NCBI GenBank assembly: GCA_015057635.1
Contig: SVEB01000031.1
Coordinates: 1-50,484, forward strand
Direction of reading: 5' to 3'
Length of the DNA: 50,484 bases
Source: Lachnospiraceae bacterium
Lineage (GTDB): Bacteria > Bacillota > Clostridia > Lachnospirales > Lachnospiraceae
Shown: in pieces, positions 17,547 through 25,822 of the stretch
How the letters are laid out: every line of letters starts with the position of its first letter
How positions within the stretch are numbered: the first letter of the stretch is position 1
Made by a program: the position numbers and the translations under genes
The notes under the pieces: model-generated
Seen by the model: the letters and a program-made list of their open reading frames with translations, nothing else
Told to the model about the DNA's origin: nothing
The model's database searches: none

Positions 17547-17576
17547 AAAACCCACGATACATTTTCTATATCGTGA
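17547..17576 (-). terminator. Hairpin after the 70-residue protein
   Basis: CACGATA pairs with TATCGTG around a 9-base loop and is followed on the minus strand by GGTTTTATTG. It lies 10-40 bases after the stop of the 70-residue protein. Confidence 0.6.
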
Positions 17577-17585
17577 GTTAAAAAC

Positions 17586-17798
17586 TTAGTATTTATCTAC
17601 ATGACTGGATTTATAATCATCCCTCGCCCAGTTTGGAGCATTGATTGGTCCGGCTTTCGCATTTCCTGTCTTTGCAGCGCCCTGAATTTCCGGAACTTTT
17701 GCCTGCTCATTCTCAGGATGATGCATCCGATGGTGATTTTCGGTCCCGTGATTCTTTGGATCATAAGGATCTGGTCTTCTCATACCTGCTTTTGCCAT
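17586..17798 (-). CDS. Small basic protein, KSSHVDKY type (paralogue 2)
   Basis: 70 residues behind AGGAGG. The N-terminal half is rich in His, Asn, Pro and Glu (HGTENHHRMHHPENE), possibly metal-binding. The C-terminal half reads GNAKAG, NAPNWARDDY and KSSHVDKY, shared with the 56-residue protein next to it. Each gene has its own ribosome binding site and hairpin. Family and role are unknown to me. The shared end and free N-terminus suggest a small family in which the tail is the functional part. Confidence 0.8.
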   Translation of the reverse strand: MAKAGMRRPDPYDPKNHGTENHHRMHHPENEQAKVPEIQGAAKTGNAKAGPINAPNWARDDYKSSHVDKY

Positions 17799-18071
17799 TC
17801 TAATACCTCCTGTTGCCTAATAGTAACATGTGCAAAATATTTCTGAATAAAATTCATAACGCACCTTTCATCGTCCATGAACTTTATCCCAAAAAATATA
17901 CCGTTCCTAGTATTTGTAGCGCGTGCAAAAGCATACTGGAAAGATTATCTGATCAATTATCCTTTCACTGCACCGATCACAACGTGTTTTGGCTCTTTTT
18001 AAGGCATGTACTTCTGCTTATTCTTTTCTACTAAACGATTGCTTTATACTGCCTTTTTGTTTTATATTGCC

Positions 18072-19493
18072 TTAAGCTGTTTTACTTGACTGTGCCTCTG
18101 AAACCTCGCTATGTCCCACATATTCTTTTCTTCTTAATTCGATCCCGACCATAAGAATGGATACTACTCCCGCCATTAAATCCGCGATCGGACCGGAATA
18201 CATAATTCCATCGATTCCGATGAACCTTGGAATAATTACTAATAATGGTAATAAGAAGATGATCTGTCTTGTAAGGGATAAAAAGATACCCTTTGCGGAC
18301 TTTCCGATTGCAGTATAGAAATTAGAGGAAAGCGGTTGAATGAAGTTTAAGAATGTAAAGAATAAGAAAATCTTAAAATACTTCGTCGCAAACTCATAAT
18401 ACATCTCCGAACCATTTCCAAAGATCGAGATGATCTGTCTTGGCGCAAACTGAAATAGGACAAATGCCACAATAGATAGTCCTAGTCCATATGAGCAGGC
18501 AAGCAGATATGCTTTCTTTACTCTCTTATACTGACCGGAGCCGTAATTAAAGCTTACGATTGGCTGTAAGCCCTGGGCCATACCGATGATAAAGGACATA
18601 TAGAGCATATTCACTTTGGAGATAATGCCGGCACATGCGATTGGAATTGCTTCGCCATAGGCAGATAATGCTCCATAGTGCTTTAAGGATTTATTCATAA
18701 CGATCTGTACCACCATCATGGCCACCTGATTGCTGCATGGTGCGGCACCTAAAGATGTGATTCTTGCCACATAGGCCGGTTTTAATACATAGTGACGTCT
18801 TTCTAATCTTACGGTCTTACTCTGTCTTAAGAATACGATGACAAGAACGGCTGAGACTACCTGACCGATTACCGTCGCATACGCGGCTCCGGCCATTCCC
18901 AAGTCAAAACCAAATACGAATATCGCATCTAAAATCGTATTGATGATCGCACCAGTCACGTTACAGATCATGGTATGCTTTGGCTTTCCTGCTGCACGGA
19001 GCAGATTTCCACCGCCTGACGCTAAAATGACAAAAGGGAAACCGAAGGAAACGATTCTGGTATATACTTTTGCATATTCCAATACATTATCCGGTGACCC
19101 AAAAAACTGTAATAATGGTCCTAAAAATAACTGTGTGATAATTAATAACACAACGCCGCATCCAAACAGCATAGTGATTGCATTTCCTATATAAAATACG
19201 GCCTTTTCTTTTTCATCCGGATCAAACTGTCCTCGCCCGGAAGAGATATTGAATGCAGCAGCACCGCCGATCCCGAATAATAAGGCGATTGCTATACACG
19301 ATATGGACAGCGGAAATGAGATGTTCGTCGCTGCATTTCCTAACTCCCCTACTCTTCTTCCAATAAAGAACTGATCGACAATGTTGTAAAGAGAACTTAC
19401 CAACATCGCAATAATGCTTGGCACGGCAAACTGTCTTAACAGCTTATTGATTTTTTCTTCCCCTAATGGATTTTTCCCACTTTTATTTTGCAT
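18072..19493 (-). CDS. MATE-family multidrug efflux pump
   Basis: 473 residues, full-length MATE transporter with about twelve membrane helices. It exports cationic drugs using Na+ or H+. The first half begins LLRQFAVPSIIAMLVSSLYN followed by VDQFFIGRRVG, and the second half repeats the pattern near SLGAAPCSNQVAMMV. I chose the ATG at 19493 because GAGGAG is correctly placed and it overlaps the stop of the MarR gene by 11 bases, giving translational coupling. It is the intact paralogue of the broken gene at 10199-11062. Confidence 0.93.
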   Translation of the reverse strand: MQNKSGKNPLGEEKINKLLRQFAVPSIIAMLVSSLYNIVDQFFIGRRVGELGNAATNISFPLSISCIAIALLFGIGGAAAFNISSGRGQFDPDEKEKAVFYIGNAITMLFGCGVVLLIITQLFLGPLLQFFGSPDNVLEYAKVYTRIVSFGFPFVILASGGGNLLRAAGKPKHTMICNVTGAIINTILDAIFVFGFDLGMAGAAYATVIGQVVSAVLVIVFLRQSKTVRLERRHYVLKPAYVARITSLGAAPCSNQVAMMVVQIVMNKSLKHYGALSAYGEAIPIACAGIISKVNMLYMSFIIGMAQGLQPIVSFNYGSGQYKRVKKAYLLACSYGLGLSIVAFVLFQFAPRQIISIFGNGSEMYYEFATKYFKIFLFFTFLNFIQPLSSNFYTAIGKSAKGIFLSLTRQIIFLLPLLVIIPRFIGIDGIMYSGPIADLMAGVVSILMVGIELRRKEYVGHSEVSEAQSSKTA

Positions 19494-19953
19494 CCTGATC
19501 TCCTCTCTCGTTATTATTTTCTTCCTGTCGAACCGAATATTCACATATATTTTCTACCATCTTTGAAAGCACGCGGGAAACCACTTCCATTTCATCCGGA
19601 TCCACATCCTTTGTGGCAATCTGACTTAATTCCTTCATCCCTTTTAAAATGGGTTCTTTGCTGGCGTGACCTTTCTTAGTCAGATAGATACGGTTGCATC
19701 TTCTATCATCTTCATCTTTTTCTCTTTCGATAAAGCCTTTATCTAATAAGGATCTCACGACTCTTGTGATTGCCGATTTATCCATATCAAACTGTGAAGC
19801 GATCTCCTCCTGCGTAATTCCGTCTTTTTTATTCAGAGTGATTAAGATCGGATATTCTGCTGAGGATATCTCATGCTCTTTCAAAGCCTGTCCCCAATAT
19901 GACAGTCCTTTCCGATACAGAATCGAAATCAGCCTTCCCGGATATTCTTTCAT
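19483..19953 (-). CDS. MarR-family regulator of the MATE pump
   Basis: 156 residues with a MarR winged helix: EISSAEYPILITLNKKDGIT, the recognition helix region QFDMDKSAITRVVRSL, and the wing with DRRCNRIYLTKKG. I chose the ATG at 19953 because GGAGG lies at the right distance; the 16 extra upstream codons have no ribosome binding site. It is the first gene of a two-gene operon with the MATE pump. Two copies of GTTGA-N4-TCAAC cover its promoter, which points to autorepression relieved by a drug ligand. Confidence 0.92.
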   Translation of the reverse strand: MKEYPGRLISILYRKGLSYWGQALKEHEISSAEYPILITLNKKDGITQEEIASQFDMDKSAITRVVRSLLDKGFIEREKDEDDRRCNRIYLTKKGHASKEPILKGMKELSQIATKDVDPDEMEVVSRVLSKMVENICEYSVRQEENNNERGDQDAK

Positions 19954-20004
19954 ACATGCCTCCTTATTTCTGACTTGACAACTCTTGAACTGCTTTATCA
20001 AATA

Positions 20005-20054
20005 GTTGATGTGTCAATCATCTGATTATAATGAAATAAAGTTGATGTGTCAAC
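20005..20054 (-). promoter_or_regulatory. MarR/MATE operon promoter with twin operators
   Basis: On the minus strand, TTGACA (20053-20048) and TATAAT (20030-20025) are 17 bases apart. One palindrome GTTGACACATCAAC (20054-20041) covers the -35 box, and a near copy (20018-20005) lies just after the start region. Two identical operators flanking the -10 box fit MarR repression. Confidence 0.88.
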
Positions 20055-20141
20055 CATTTTTAACTCTTTATTTATCAAACATCTGTCGCCATTCCCATGT
20101 ATTCTTATTTACAGAGACATATAAAGAATTTCTCGGTAAAT

Positions 20142-20181
20142 AAAAAAGTCTGTAAACCTATTATCACGATTTACAGACTTT
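20142..20181 (-). terminator. Terminator of the VanZ-like gene
   Basis: A perfect 12-bp stem, AAAGTCTGTAAA with its complement (20145-20156, 20170-20181), is followed on the minus strand by a run of T. Confidence 0.85.
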
Positions 20182-20250
20182 CTGATTTTTATGTACTTTT
20201 CTAATACTGATTTCAGATAGAAGATTCTTTCGTTCTTGTCCTTTTTCTTT

Positions 20251-20913
20251 TTACATAGAAGCATGTGCTCCGGAAATCTTTCTATGATTTCCTGCTTTTG
20301 CAATCTTACGATCAAATACGTGGATGGAAGGAATTCTGCTTTCGATATGAACAATCAGGCTGTATCCTAAGTAACCGCCGAGCGTATTGGTCATCAGGTC
20401 ATCTACATCACAGAAACGATAAGACCCCTGATACACTCCATAAATACCGGTAAGCTGTGTCACTTCGATAAACAGGCTTAATAAGAAGGATAAAACCACA
20501 ACTTTCTTTGCTTGACATCCACAGTAGTAACGTAAGTACATGCCAAATGGGATTGTCATAATCACATTGAATACAACCTGAAGAACAGTGTGATCAAATG
20601 CTGCCCGAAGATAAGTTGCCGGCTCCGTTAATACAAGTGGTGATTCCTTTGCGATATCTACGATGAAATGAAATGGAATCAGCTGTGCGTGGTGCCCATG
20701 AAGATTTGCTGCTTCTTCTACGGTTGGCAGTGGGAAGAATACAAGAGCTGTTACACATAACAGATATAGAAGCATTGCGTAGTTTAAACCGATCCTTACA
20801 AAATTAATAGCTTTATATCGAATGATTGTGAATAGGAAGATTGGCAATGTAAACAGTATTGCAAAAAGTGGAAAGCTGCCAAATCCTAGTAATATTGAAT
20901 TGATGTAATTCAT
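20251..20913 (-). CDS. VanZ-like membrane protein
   Basis: 220 residues with five or six membrane segments and the VanZ features LVFFPLP, IPFHFIVDI, NVIMTIPFGMYLRY, SLFIEVTQL and the acidic FCDVDDLMTNTLGGYLGY. VanZ gives low-level teicoplanin resistance in Tn1546, but many VanZ-like proteins in clostridia have no known role. AAGGAGG stands before the ATG. No vancomycin-resistance genes are nearby; it lies between the ABC-F gene and the MarR/MATE operon, all on the same strand. Confidence 0.88.
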   Translation of the reverse strand: MNYINSILLGFGSFPLFAILFTLPIFLFTIIRYKAINFVRIGLNYAMLLYLLCVTALVFFPLPTVEEAANLHGHHAQLIPFHFIVDIAKESPLVLTEPATYLRAAFDHTVLQVVFNVIMTIPFGMYLRYYCGCQAKKVVVLSFLLSLFIEVTQLTGIYGVYQGSYRFCDVDDLMTNTLGGYLGYSLIVHIESRIPSIHVFDRKIAKAGNHRKISGAHASM

Positions 20914-21069
20914 AATCGTTACCTCCTTGAAATGTTGTTTCTTTTGATGAGATAACTATAACATTACAAGGAATCAGCAGCCATCGATGTACCTAACATT
21001 CAGCTTACGTTTTTGAAAGGTTAACCTTACATTTCACCTTCTCTTCTGATTCGCACTATGGTTAGCATT

Positions 21070-23052
21070 TTACTCTGCCATCTCCATCCACTGCTCCATT
21101 AAGAGCTCTAACTGCATCTTGAGCGCTTCTTTTCTTCCGTACAAGTCACTTAATTCCATGTAGCCAACATCCTCTGCCAGCATTGCCGCATCCACCTTCT
21201 CAATCTCAGCTTCTAATAAAGTGATTTTTTCTTCCAGAGTGGCCTGCTTTGCTTCTCGTTTTCTTTCCTCGTTGACCGTCTTTACTTTCCTTGCTTTCTT
21301 ATCAAGTGCCATGTCCGTATCCAACTTCATGCTCTTATCCGTTTTCATGTTCTTATTTGATATGGTGTCTTGCTGCATGTCATAAGACTTAAACTTCTCC
21401 TTCTCCGCACGATATTCATCATAATTTCCCGCATAGCTTTTAAAGCTTCCATTCTCAATCTCCACCACCCTCTTTGCGATCTTATTGATCAGATATCGGT
21501 CATGAGAGATAAAGAATACCGTCCCGGTAAAGTCCTCTAACGTCTCTTCTAACGCTTCGATTGATGAAATATCCAGATGATTTGTCGGCTCATCTAAGAT
21601 CAGTAAATTGATTTCTTCATATAGCATCTTTGCAAGCATCAGACGGATTCGTTCCCCGCCCGACAGCTGCTTCACTTTCGTAAAGACACTGTTTCCAAAG
21701 AACAGATACTTCGACAGATACTCCCTTGCCTTTCCGTCCTGAATGATGATATCCTCGCGAAAGCATTCCAAAACGGTCAATTCTTCGTTCTGAAACTTAA
21801 AGTTCTGCGGCAGATAAGCCATTTTCACATTGGCTCCCATTCTTACTTCTCCGGATAACGGTGTTTCTTCTCCTAATAACATCTTGATAAATGTAGTCTT
21901 TCCACAGCCGTTCGGTCCGATTAACGCAACCCGTTCCCTGTATTTGATTAACAGACTGGCGTCTTTGAAGATCATCTTTTCATCAAACTGTTTGCAAAGA
22001 TTCTCCACAATAATCGTATCATTGCCGGAACGATCGGATGATTTTAAATCCATCTTCATATTTGCCTGTTCAAGAACCGGTCGTTTCATACGCTCCATCC
22101 GGTCTAACTTATTCTGCATGCTTGCCGCACGCCTGAAAAACTTTTTATTATCCGCTCTGATTGCCCAGTCCCGCAGCTCTTTTATCGTCTTTTCCATAGA
22201 ATTGATCTTCTTTTGCTGCTCCAAATAGTGTTCATACTCAATTCGCAGATTCTCTTCCTTCTGTCTGACATAAGAGGAATAATTTCCCCGGTAGCTGATT
22301 GCCTTCTTATCCTCAATCTCTACAATCTTTCCTACCACATGGTCCAAAAAGTACCGGTCATGAGATACAACCATTACAATTCCCGAATAATTTTTTAAGT
22401 AGTCCTCCAGCCACCTAATCGAGTCCATATCCAGATGGTTTGTCGGCTCATCTAACAACAACACGTCCGGCTGATCCATCAGCAGCCTGCCAAGTAAAAC
22501 CCTGGTCTTTTCACCACCGCTTAATAAAGAAAATTTGCGTTTTAAAAAGCTTTCTGTCAATTTAAGACCGGTACAGATTCGGCTTAACTTCTCTTCTGTA
22601 CGATATCCATCCAATGTCTCATATTTTGCAGTTAATGCACTATACTGCTTTAACGCCTTTTCCAGTTCTTCCCCGCAAAGCTTTGTCATCTGCTCTTCAA
22701 ATTCCCGCATCTTCACTTCAAGCTCGTACACTTCCTTAAATGCAGTCCTTAACACATCGATTACCAGATAGGAATCCTCATATTCCGGCATCTGCTCTAA
22801 GTAAGCACAGACTGCATCCTTTGGAACCGATACAAATCCTTCATCATACCCGTAACTGGTAGCTTCCGGATACCCCGGATAATAGTGCATCGGAAGCACG
22901 CCTGCGATCAGTTTTAAAATCGTGCTCTTCCCGCTCCCGTTATCTCCAACAATTCCGACCTTTTCTCCTGCATACGCTTCAAATGTCACATCTTCTAAAA
23001 CAAGCGTTGCATCCATATATTTTTTTACTCCGTATAACGTCACTTCAAACAT
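21070..23052 (-). CDS. ABC-F ATPase, probable ribosome-protection protein
   Basis: 660 residues with two ATPase domains and no membrane part. First domain: GDNGSGKST, LSGGEKTR, LLLDEPTNHLD. Second domain: GPNGCGKTT, LSGGERIR, LILDEPTNHLD. The linker of about 80 residues between them is the antibiotic-resistance (P-site tRNA interaction) region. The C-terminal ~90 residues form a charged coiled coil. Such proteins enter the E site and dislodge ribosome-targeting drugs, or act as translation factors such as EttA/Uup. The leader with a tiny uORF and two terminators supports drug-inducible expression and so a resistance role. Confidence 0.92.
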   Translation of the reverse strand: MFEVTLYGVKKYMDATLVLEDVTFEAYAGEKVGIVGDNGSGKSTILKLIAGVLPMHYYPGYPEATSYGYDEGFVSVPKDAVCAYLEQMPEYEDSYLVIDVLRTAFKEVYELEVKMREFEEQMTKLCGEELEKALKQYSALTAKYETLDGYRTEEKLSRICTGLKLTESFLKRKFSLLSGGEKTRVLLGRLLMDQPDVLLLDEPTNHLDMDSIRWLEDYLKNYSGIVMVVSHDRYFLDHVVGKIVEIEDKKAISYRGNYSSYVRQKEENLRIEYEHYLEQQKKINSMEKTIKELRDWAIRADNKKFFRRAASMQNKLDRMERMKRPVLEQANMKMDLKSSDRSGNDTIIVENLCKQFDEKMIFKDASLLIKYRERVALIGPNGCGKTTFIKMLLGEETPLSGEVRMGANVKMAYLPQNFKFQNEELTVLECFREDIIIQDGKAREYLSKYLFFGNSVFTKVKQLSGGERIRLMLAKMLYEEINLLILDEPTNHLDISSIEALEETLEDFTGTVFFISHDRYLINKIAKRVVEIENGSFKSYAGNYDEYRAEKEKFKSYDMQQDTISNKNMKTDKSMKLDTDMALDKKARKVKTVNEERKREAKQATLEEKITLLEAEIEKVDAAMLAEDVGYMELSDLYGRKEALKMQLELLMEQWMEMAE

Positions 23053-23140
23053 ATCTATCCTCTTCTTTCCAACCCTTTATGAATAGAAGCCAGCTGTTTG
23101 TTATCCGTTCTCATAAGCCTTCAAACGAATCCTTGCTTAT

Positions 23141-23180
23141 AAAAAAAGACTGTAAAAAGATACTTTCTTTTTACAGTCTT
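23141..23180 (-). terminator. Attenuator terminator 2 in the ABC-F leader
   Basis: A perfect 15-bp stem (23146-23160 with 23166-23180), loop of 5, followed on the minus strand by seven T. It lies about 90 bases upstream of the ABC-F start and must be read through for expression. Confidence 0.88.
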
Positions 23181-23254
23181 GCATCACGATCCTGTTATAA
23201 TCGAATTTAGTAAAATAAGCTTCCTTCTATTTGCTATTTCATAAAGAGTATCAC

Positions 23255-23277
23255 AAAAAAGCCTAAACGCTTAGGCT
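23255..23277 (-). terminator. Attenuator terminator 1 in the ABC-F leader
   Basis: AGCCTAA pairs with TTAGGCT around a 4-base loop and is followed on the minus strand by six T. It lies about 40 bases after the uORF stop. Flanking segments 23227-23242 and 23310-23327 can pair with each other, enclosing this hairpin. Confidence 0.8.
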
Positions 23278-23316
23278 GGCCAACTCGTTACAAAATCCAT
23301 ATTAACTTCATGAATA

Positions 23317-23337
23317 TTAGCAAATAGATGGTGTCAT
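23317..23337 (-). CDS. Leader peptide MTPSIC upstream of the ABC-F gene
   Basis: A six-codon ORF behind AAAGGAG, about 30 bases after the promoter. It encodes MTPSIC and then TAA. Its stop region (23310-23327) is complementary to 23227-23242 downstream of terminator 1. Short uORFs followed by terminators regulate several ABC-F resistance genes (for example vmlR and lmo0919) by drug-stalled ribosomes; that is the proposed role here. Confidence 0.7.
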   Translation of the reverse strand: MTPSIC

Positions 23338-23366
23338 TGTACTGTCTCCTTTCGATTGATGGAAAT

Positions 23367-23395
23367 ATTTTACCATGATTTATGTCGTTTGTAAA
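23367..23395 (-). promoter_or_regulatory. Promoter of the ABC-F leader transcript
   Basis: On the minus strand, TTTACA (23395-23390) and TAAAAT (23372-23367) lie 17 bases apart. The uORF ribosome binding site follows after about 20 bases. Confidence 0.75.
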
Positions 23396-23420
23396 CTTAT
23401 TCCTTGAAAAATATGACAGC

Positions 23421-23522
23421 TTATGACTCTGCGTTTAAAAATGCCTCTATCCCACGGCGGCAGAGTACTTCAAACTGCGGCGCACCATAGCCGATATTGG
23501 AAAGCTTCACTGCGTGTTCTTT
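23421..23522 (-). pseudogene. 3' tail of an unidentified gene
   Basis: A minus-strand frame of 33 codons between a TAG (23523-23525) and a TAA (23421-23423) reads SNIGYGAPQFEVLCRRGIEA with coding-like composition. It has no start or ribosome binding site. I do not recognise the family. It resembles the end of a conserved enzyme left behind after a deletion, like the other tails in this window. Confidence 0.4.
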
Positions 23523-23672
23523 CTATCTGGAATAAAATTTATGTTATAAAAAAGCATTTCATGCCATTTGGCCTTTTTTTTCAAAGCAGGGATTCGTATA
23601 ATGCATAAGCAAACAAAATTTGAACTCATTTTTAAATGAGCTCTTCTTACTTTAAAAGCAAAAGGAGTAATT

Positions 23673-24758
23673 ATGTCAAAAAAATTATGTATGATATTTA
23701 CGGTTCTTGCCGTTCTCACCTTCTCGCTTGTAGGGTGTGGTTCAAAAACAGATTCTAACGGTGCAGGAAAACCAGAACTTGCTTTAGTAACTGCTTTAAA
23801 CTCGATTGATGATAAATCCTTTAACCAGGGTTCCTGGGAAGGTTTAAAACAATACGCAGAAGAAAAAGAAATCTCTTATAAATATTATGAATCACCAGAC
23901 TCATCTGAAACTTCCGTTCAGGCAACTATCGCTCTTGCGATTACCGGCGGTGCAAAAGTTGTAGTATGCCCTGGTTATTTATTTGAAGTTCCTCTTTACA
24001 ACGTTCAGGATCAGTATCCGGATGTTACTTTTGTCCTTTTAGATGGTACTCCAAACGATGGTAACGGAAATGTAAAAATTGGCGATAACGTGATCTGCTA
24101 TACTTACGCTGAAGAACAGGCTGGCTTCTTAGCAGGTTATGCGGCTGTTATGGATGGCAACCGTGCTCTTGGCTTTATGGGTGGTGTTGCTGCTCCTGCT
24201 GTTGTTCGTTTCGGTTACGGCTATGTACAGGGGGCAGAATACGCAGCGAAAGAATTAGGCCTTACAGCCGGCGAAGTTTCCATCGACTACACTTATGTTG
24301 GCAACTTTGATGCATCTCCTGAAAATCAGGCGATTGCAGCTTCCTGGTTCAATAAAGGAACTGATATCATCTTCGGATGCGGCGGAAATGTCGGAAACTC
24401 TGTTATGAGCGCAGCAGAAACTGCTGGCAAGAAAGTAATCGGTGTTGATACCGATCAGTCCGTAGAATCTTCTACTGTTATCACTTCCGCTATGAAGAAC
24501 TTAACAAAGACTGTTTATGATGCATTAGCAGCTCACTATACAGGAACACTAGAAACTGGTGTATGCGAAAATCTTGACGTAACAACAAACAGCGTGCTTC
24601 TTCCAATGGAAACATCTGTATTTGAATCTTTCACAAAAGAACAGTATAATGCCATTTATGAAGAATTAGCAGCCGGTAACATTGAAATCTTAGGCAATAC
24701 CGCTGTGGATTCCGTAATGGAATTACCGGTAGAGCTTGTTACTGTTTCTGAACTGTAA
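23673..24758 (+). CDS. BMP-family substrate-binding lipoprotein
   Basis: 361 residues. The signal peptide ends in the lipobox LVGC (Cys22), so the protein is lipid-anchored outside the cell. The body is a BMP/Med/PnrA-type periplasmic-binding fold: ALVTALNSIDDKSFNQGSWEG, YTYAEEQAGFLAGYAA and FGCGGNVGNSVMSAAE are typical. Such proteins feed purine nucleosides to a BmpDEF/RnsABCD-type transporter, but no ATPase or permease for it lies nearby. AAAAGGAG precedes the ATG, and an AT-rich palindrome lies just upstream at 23624-23639. The next gene, 40 bases on, is a Crp-family regulator, so the pair may be a sensing unit. Confidence 0.9.
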   Translation: MSKKLCMIFTVLAVLTFSLVGCGSKTDSNGAGKPELALVTALNSIDDKSFNQGSWEGLKQYAEEKEISYKYYESPDSSETSVQATIALAITGGAKVVVCPGYLFEVPLYNVQDQYPDVTFVLLDGTPNDGNGNVKIGDNVICYTYAEEQAGFLAGYAAVMDGNRALGFMGGVAAPAVVRFGYGYVQGAEYAAKELGLTAGEVSIDYTYVGNFDASPENQAIAASWFNKGTDIIFGCGGNVGNSVMSAAETAGKKVIGVDTDQSVESSTVITSAMKNLTKTVYDALAAHYTGTLETGVCENLDVTTNSVLLPMETSVFESFTKEQYNAIYEELAAGNIEILGNTAVDSVMELPVELVTVSEL

Positions 24759-24798
24759 TCGATAAAGGTTTGGCGCTGCATATGCGAAGGAGTTATTT

Positions 24799-25512
24799 AT
24801 GAGCAATTATAATGAGGTTCATGCCTTGATTGAAACACTGGATAAAGAAACAAAGGAATATTTAATACAGTATTTTAAAAATGCTCCGGGCTTTGTCTAC
24901 GACTCCTTGCAGATTGTACGATATCCCGCAGGCCACCTTTTTATTGAACAGGGCTCCCCTGTTCAGACAATCAGCATCCTTGTAAAAGGGATTGTAAAAG
25001 GTACGGATTATCCGATTCTTGGCGCCATGTATGACTTTATGTGGTTTGATCCGGTAAAACCATTCGGCGCTTTAGAATATCTGACAAAACAGCCCTGTTT
25101 CAACGCATCGCTTATGACCGCTTGTGAAAGCACTATGCTGTTACTCCCTCTTTCCGTTTATACTCGTTGGATGGAGACCGATATTAATGCGATGTATGTG
25201 GATGCTTCCACAACAACGAATCAGCTCTTATACGAGATTCGACGGGAACGTATCTATATCTTTATGCAGGGCACAGAACGTCTTGCCTACTTTCTGATCC
25301 TGTATTACAAACAGTTTGAAACAGACGGCATTTGTCATGTTAATCTTACCAGACAGCAGATCTGTGATTCTACCGGACTTAGCATCCGGACCGTAAACCG
25401 TGGGATCACAACTCTTCTTGAAAAAAACTGCCTCTTAAAATCCGGCAACAAACTCTTTATCCGCCAGTCCGAGTATGCACAGATTCAGACAATGATGGAA
25501 GGAATCCTTTAG
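24799..25512 (+). CDS. Crp/Fnr-family transcription regulator
   Basis: 237 residues: an N-terminal cyclic-nucleotide-binding-like barrel (IVRYPAGHLFIEQGSPVQTI, KPFGALEYL) and a C-terminal winged helix HTH_Crp (LTRQQICDSTGLSIRTVNRG). The N-terminal domain lacks an obvious set of Fnr iron-sulfur cysteines, so the signal is unknown. It is cotranscribed with the BMP lipoprotein 40 bases upstream, suggesting control by the ligand or of the transport genes. A long perfect hairpin follows the stop by 15 bases. Confidence 0.88.
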   Translation: MSNYNEVHALIETLDKETKEYLIQYFKNAPGFVYDSLQIVRYPAGHLFIEQGSPVQTISILVKGIVKGTDYPILGAMYDFMWFDPVKPFGALEYLTKQPCFNASLMTACESTMLLLPLSVYTRWMETDINAMYVDASTTTNQLLYEIRRERIYIFMQGTERLAYFLILYYKQFETDGICHVNLTRQQICDSTGLSIRTVNRGITTLLEKNCLLKSGNKLFIRQSEYAQIQTMMEGIL

Positions 25513-25527
25513 AGGAATGGGCGGGAT

Positions 25528-25593
25528 GCACCGGGAGTAAGATGGGAGAGGGGATGCGGAACGGCATTCCCTCTCCCATCTTACTCCCGGTGC
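25528..25593. repeat. Long perfect hairpin C after the Crp gene
   Basis: 25-bp perfect arms at 25528-25552 and 25569-25593, extended inward by GATGC/GCATT with one G-T pair, around a 6-base loop. It lies 15 bases after the Crp stop. There is no T-tract directly after it, so it is not a classical terminator, though T6 follows about 15 bases later. It shares position, but not sequence, with elements A and B. Confidence 0.88.
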
Positions 25594-25725
25594 CACTAGA
25601 CTGGTGCAATTTTTTGAAAAGATTCCTTTGAGTCATTCTTCGACTGTATTGTCGCTTTTTCTTCTTCTCGCCTCTCCATCTTCTTGTTTATTGTTTGTTA
25701 TTACTTTGTTTTAGTCAAATATAGT

Positions 25726-25754
25726 TTTCTCTTATATGGAGAAAGCGGTATAAT
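25726..25754 (+). promoter_or_regulatory. Probable operator and -10 box for the BmrR-like operon
   Basis: The dyad TTTCTC (25726-25731) / GAGAAA (25739-25744) lies just before TATAAT (25749-25754). A recognisable -35 box is missing, as expected if the MerR protein activates. The rest of 25594-25825 holds nothing I recognise. Confidence 0.55.
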
Positions 25755-25822
25755 GTAAGCAAGAAAAGGACAAGTTCCTATCAGGTTTAAGACGTTGAAA
25801 AGAAAGGCACGGTGATGGCACT

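Noticed and set aside
17813..18034. 73-codon + strand ORF
   Set aside because: No ribosome binding site or recognisable motif; it lies in the spacer between two minus-strand genes.
20109..20354. 81-codon minus-strand ORF
   Set aside because: It overlaps the VanZ-like C-terminus and a terminator in another frame, has no ribosome binding site and a composition unlike a protein.
23400..23672. Purine riboswitch before the BMP lipoprotein gene
   Set aside because: BMP proteins bind nucleosides, so I looked for the conserved purine-aptamer junction and loops but did not see them.
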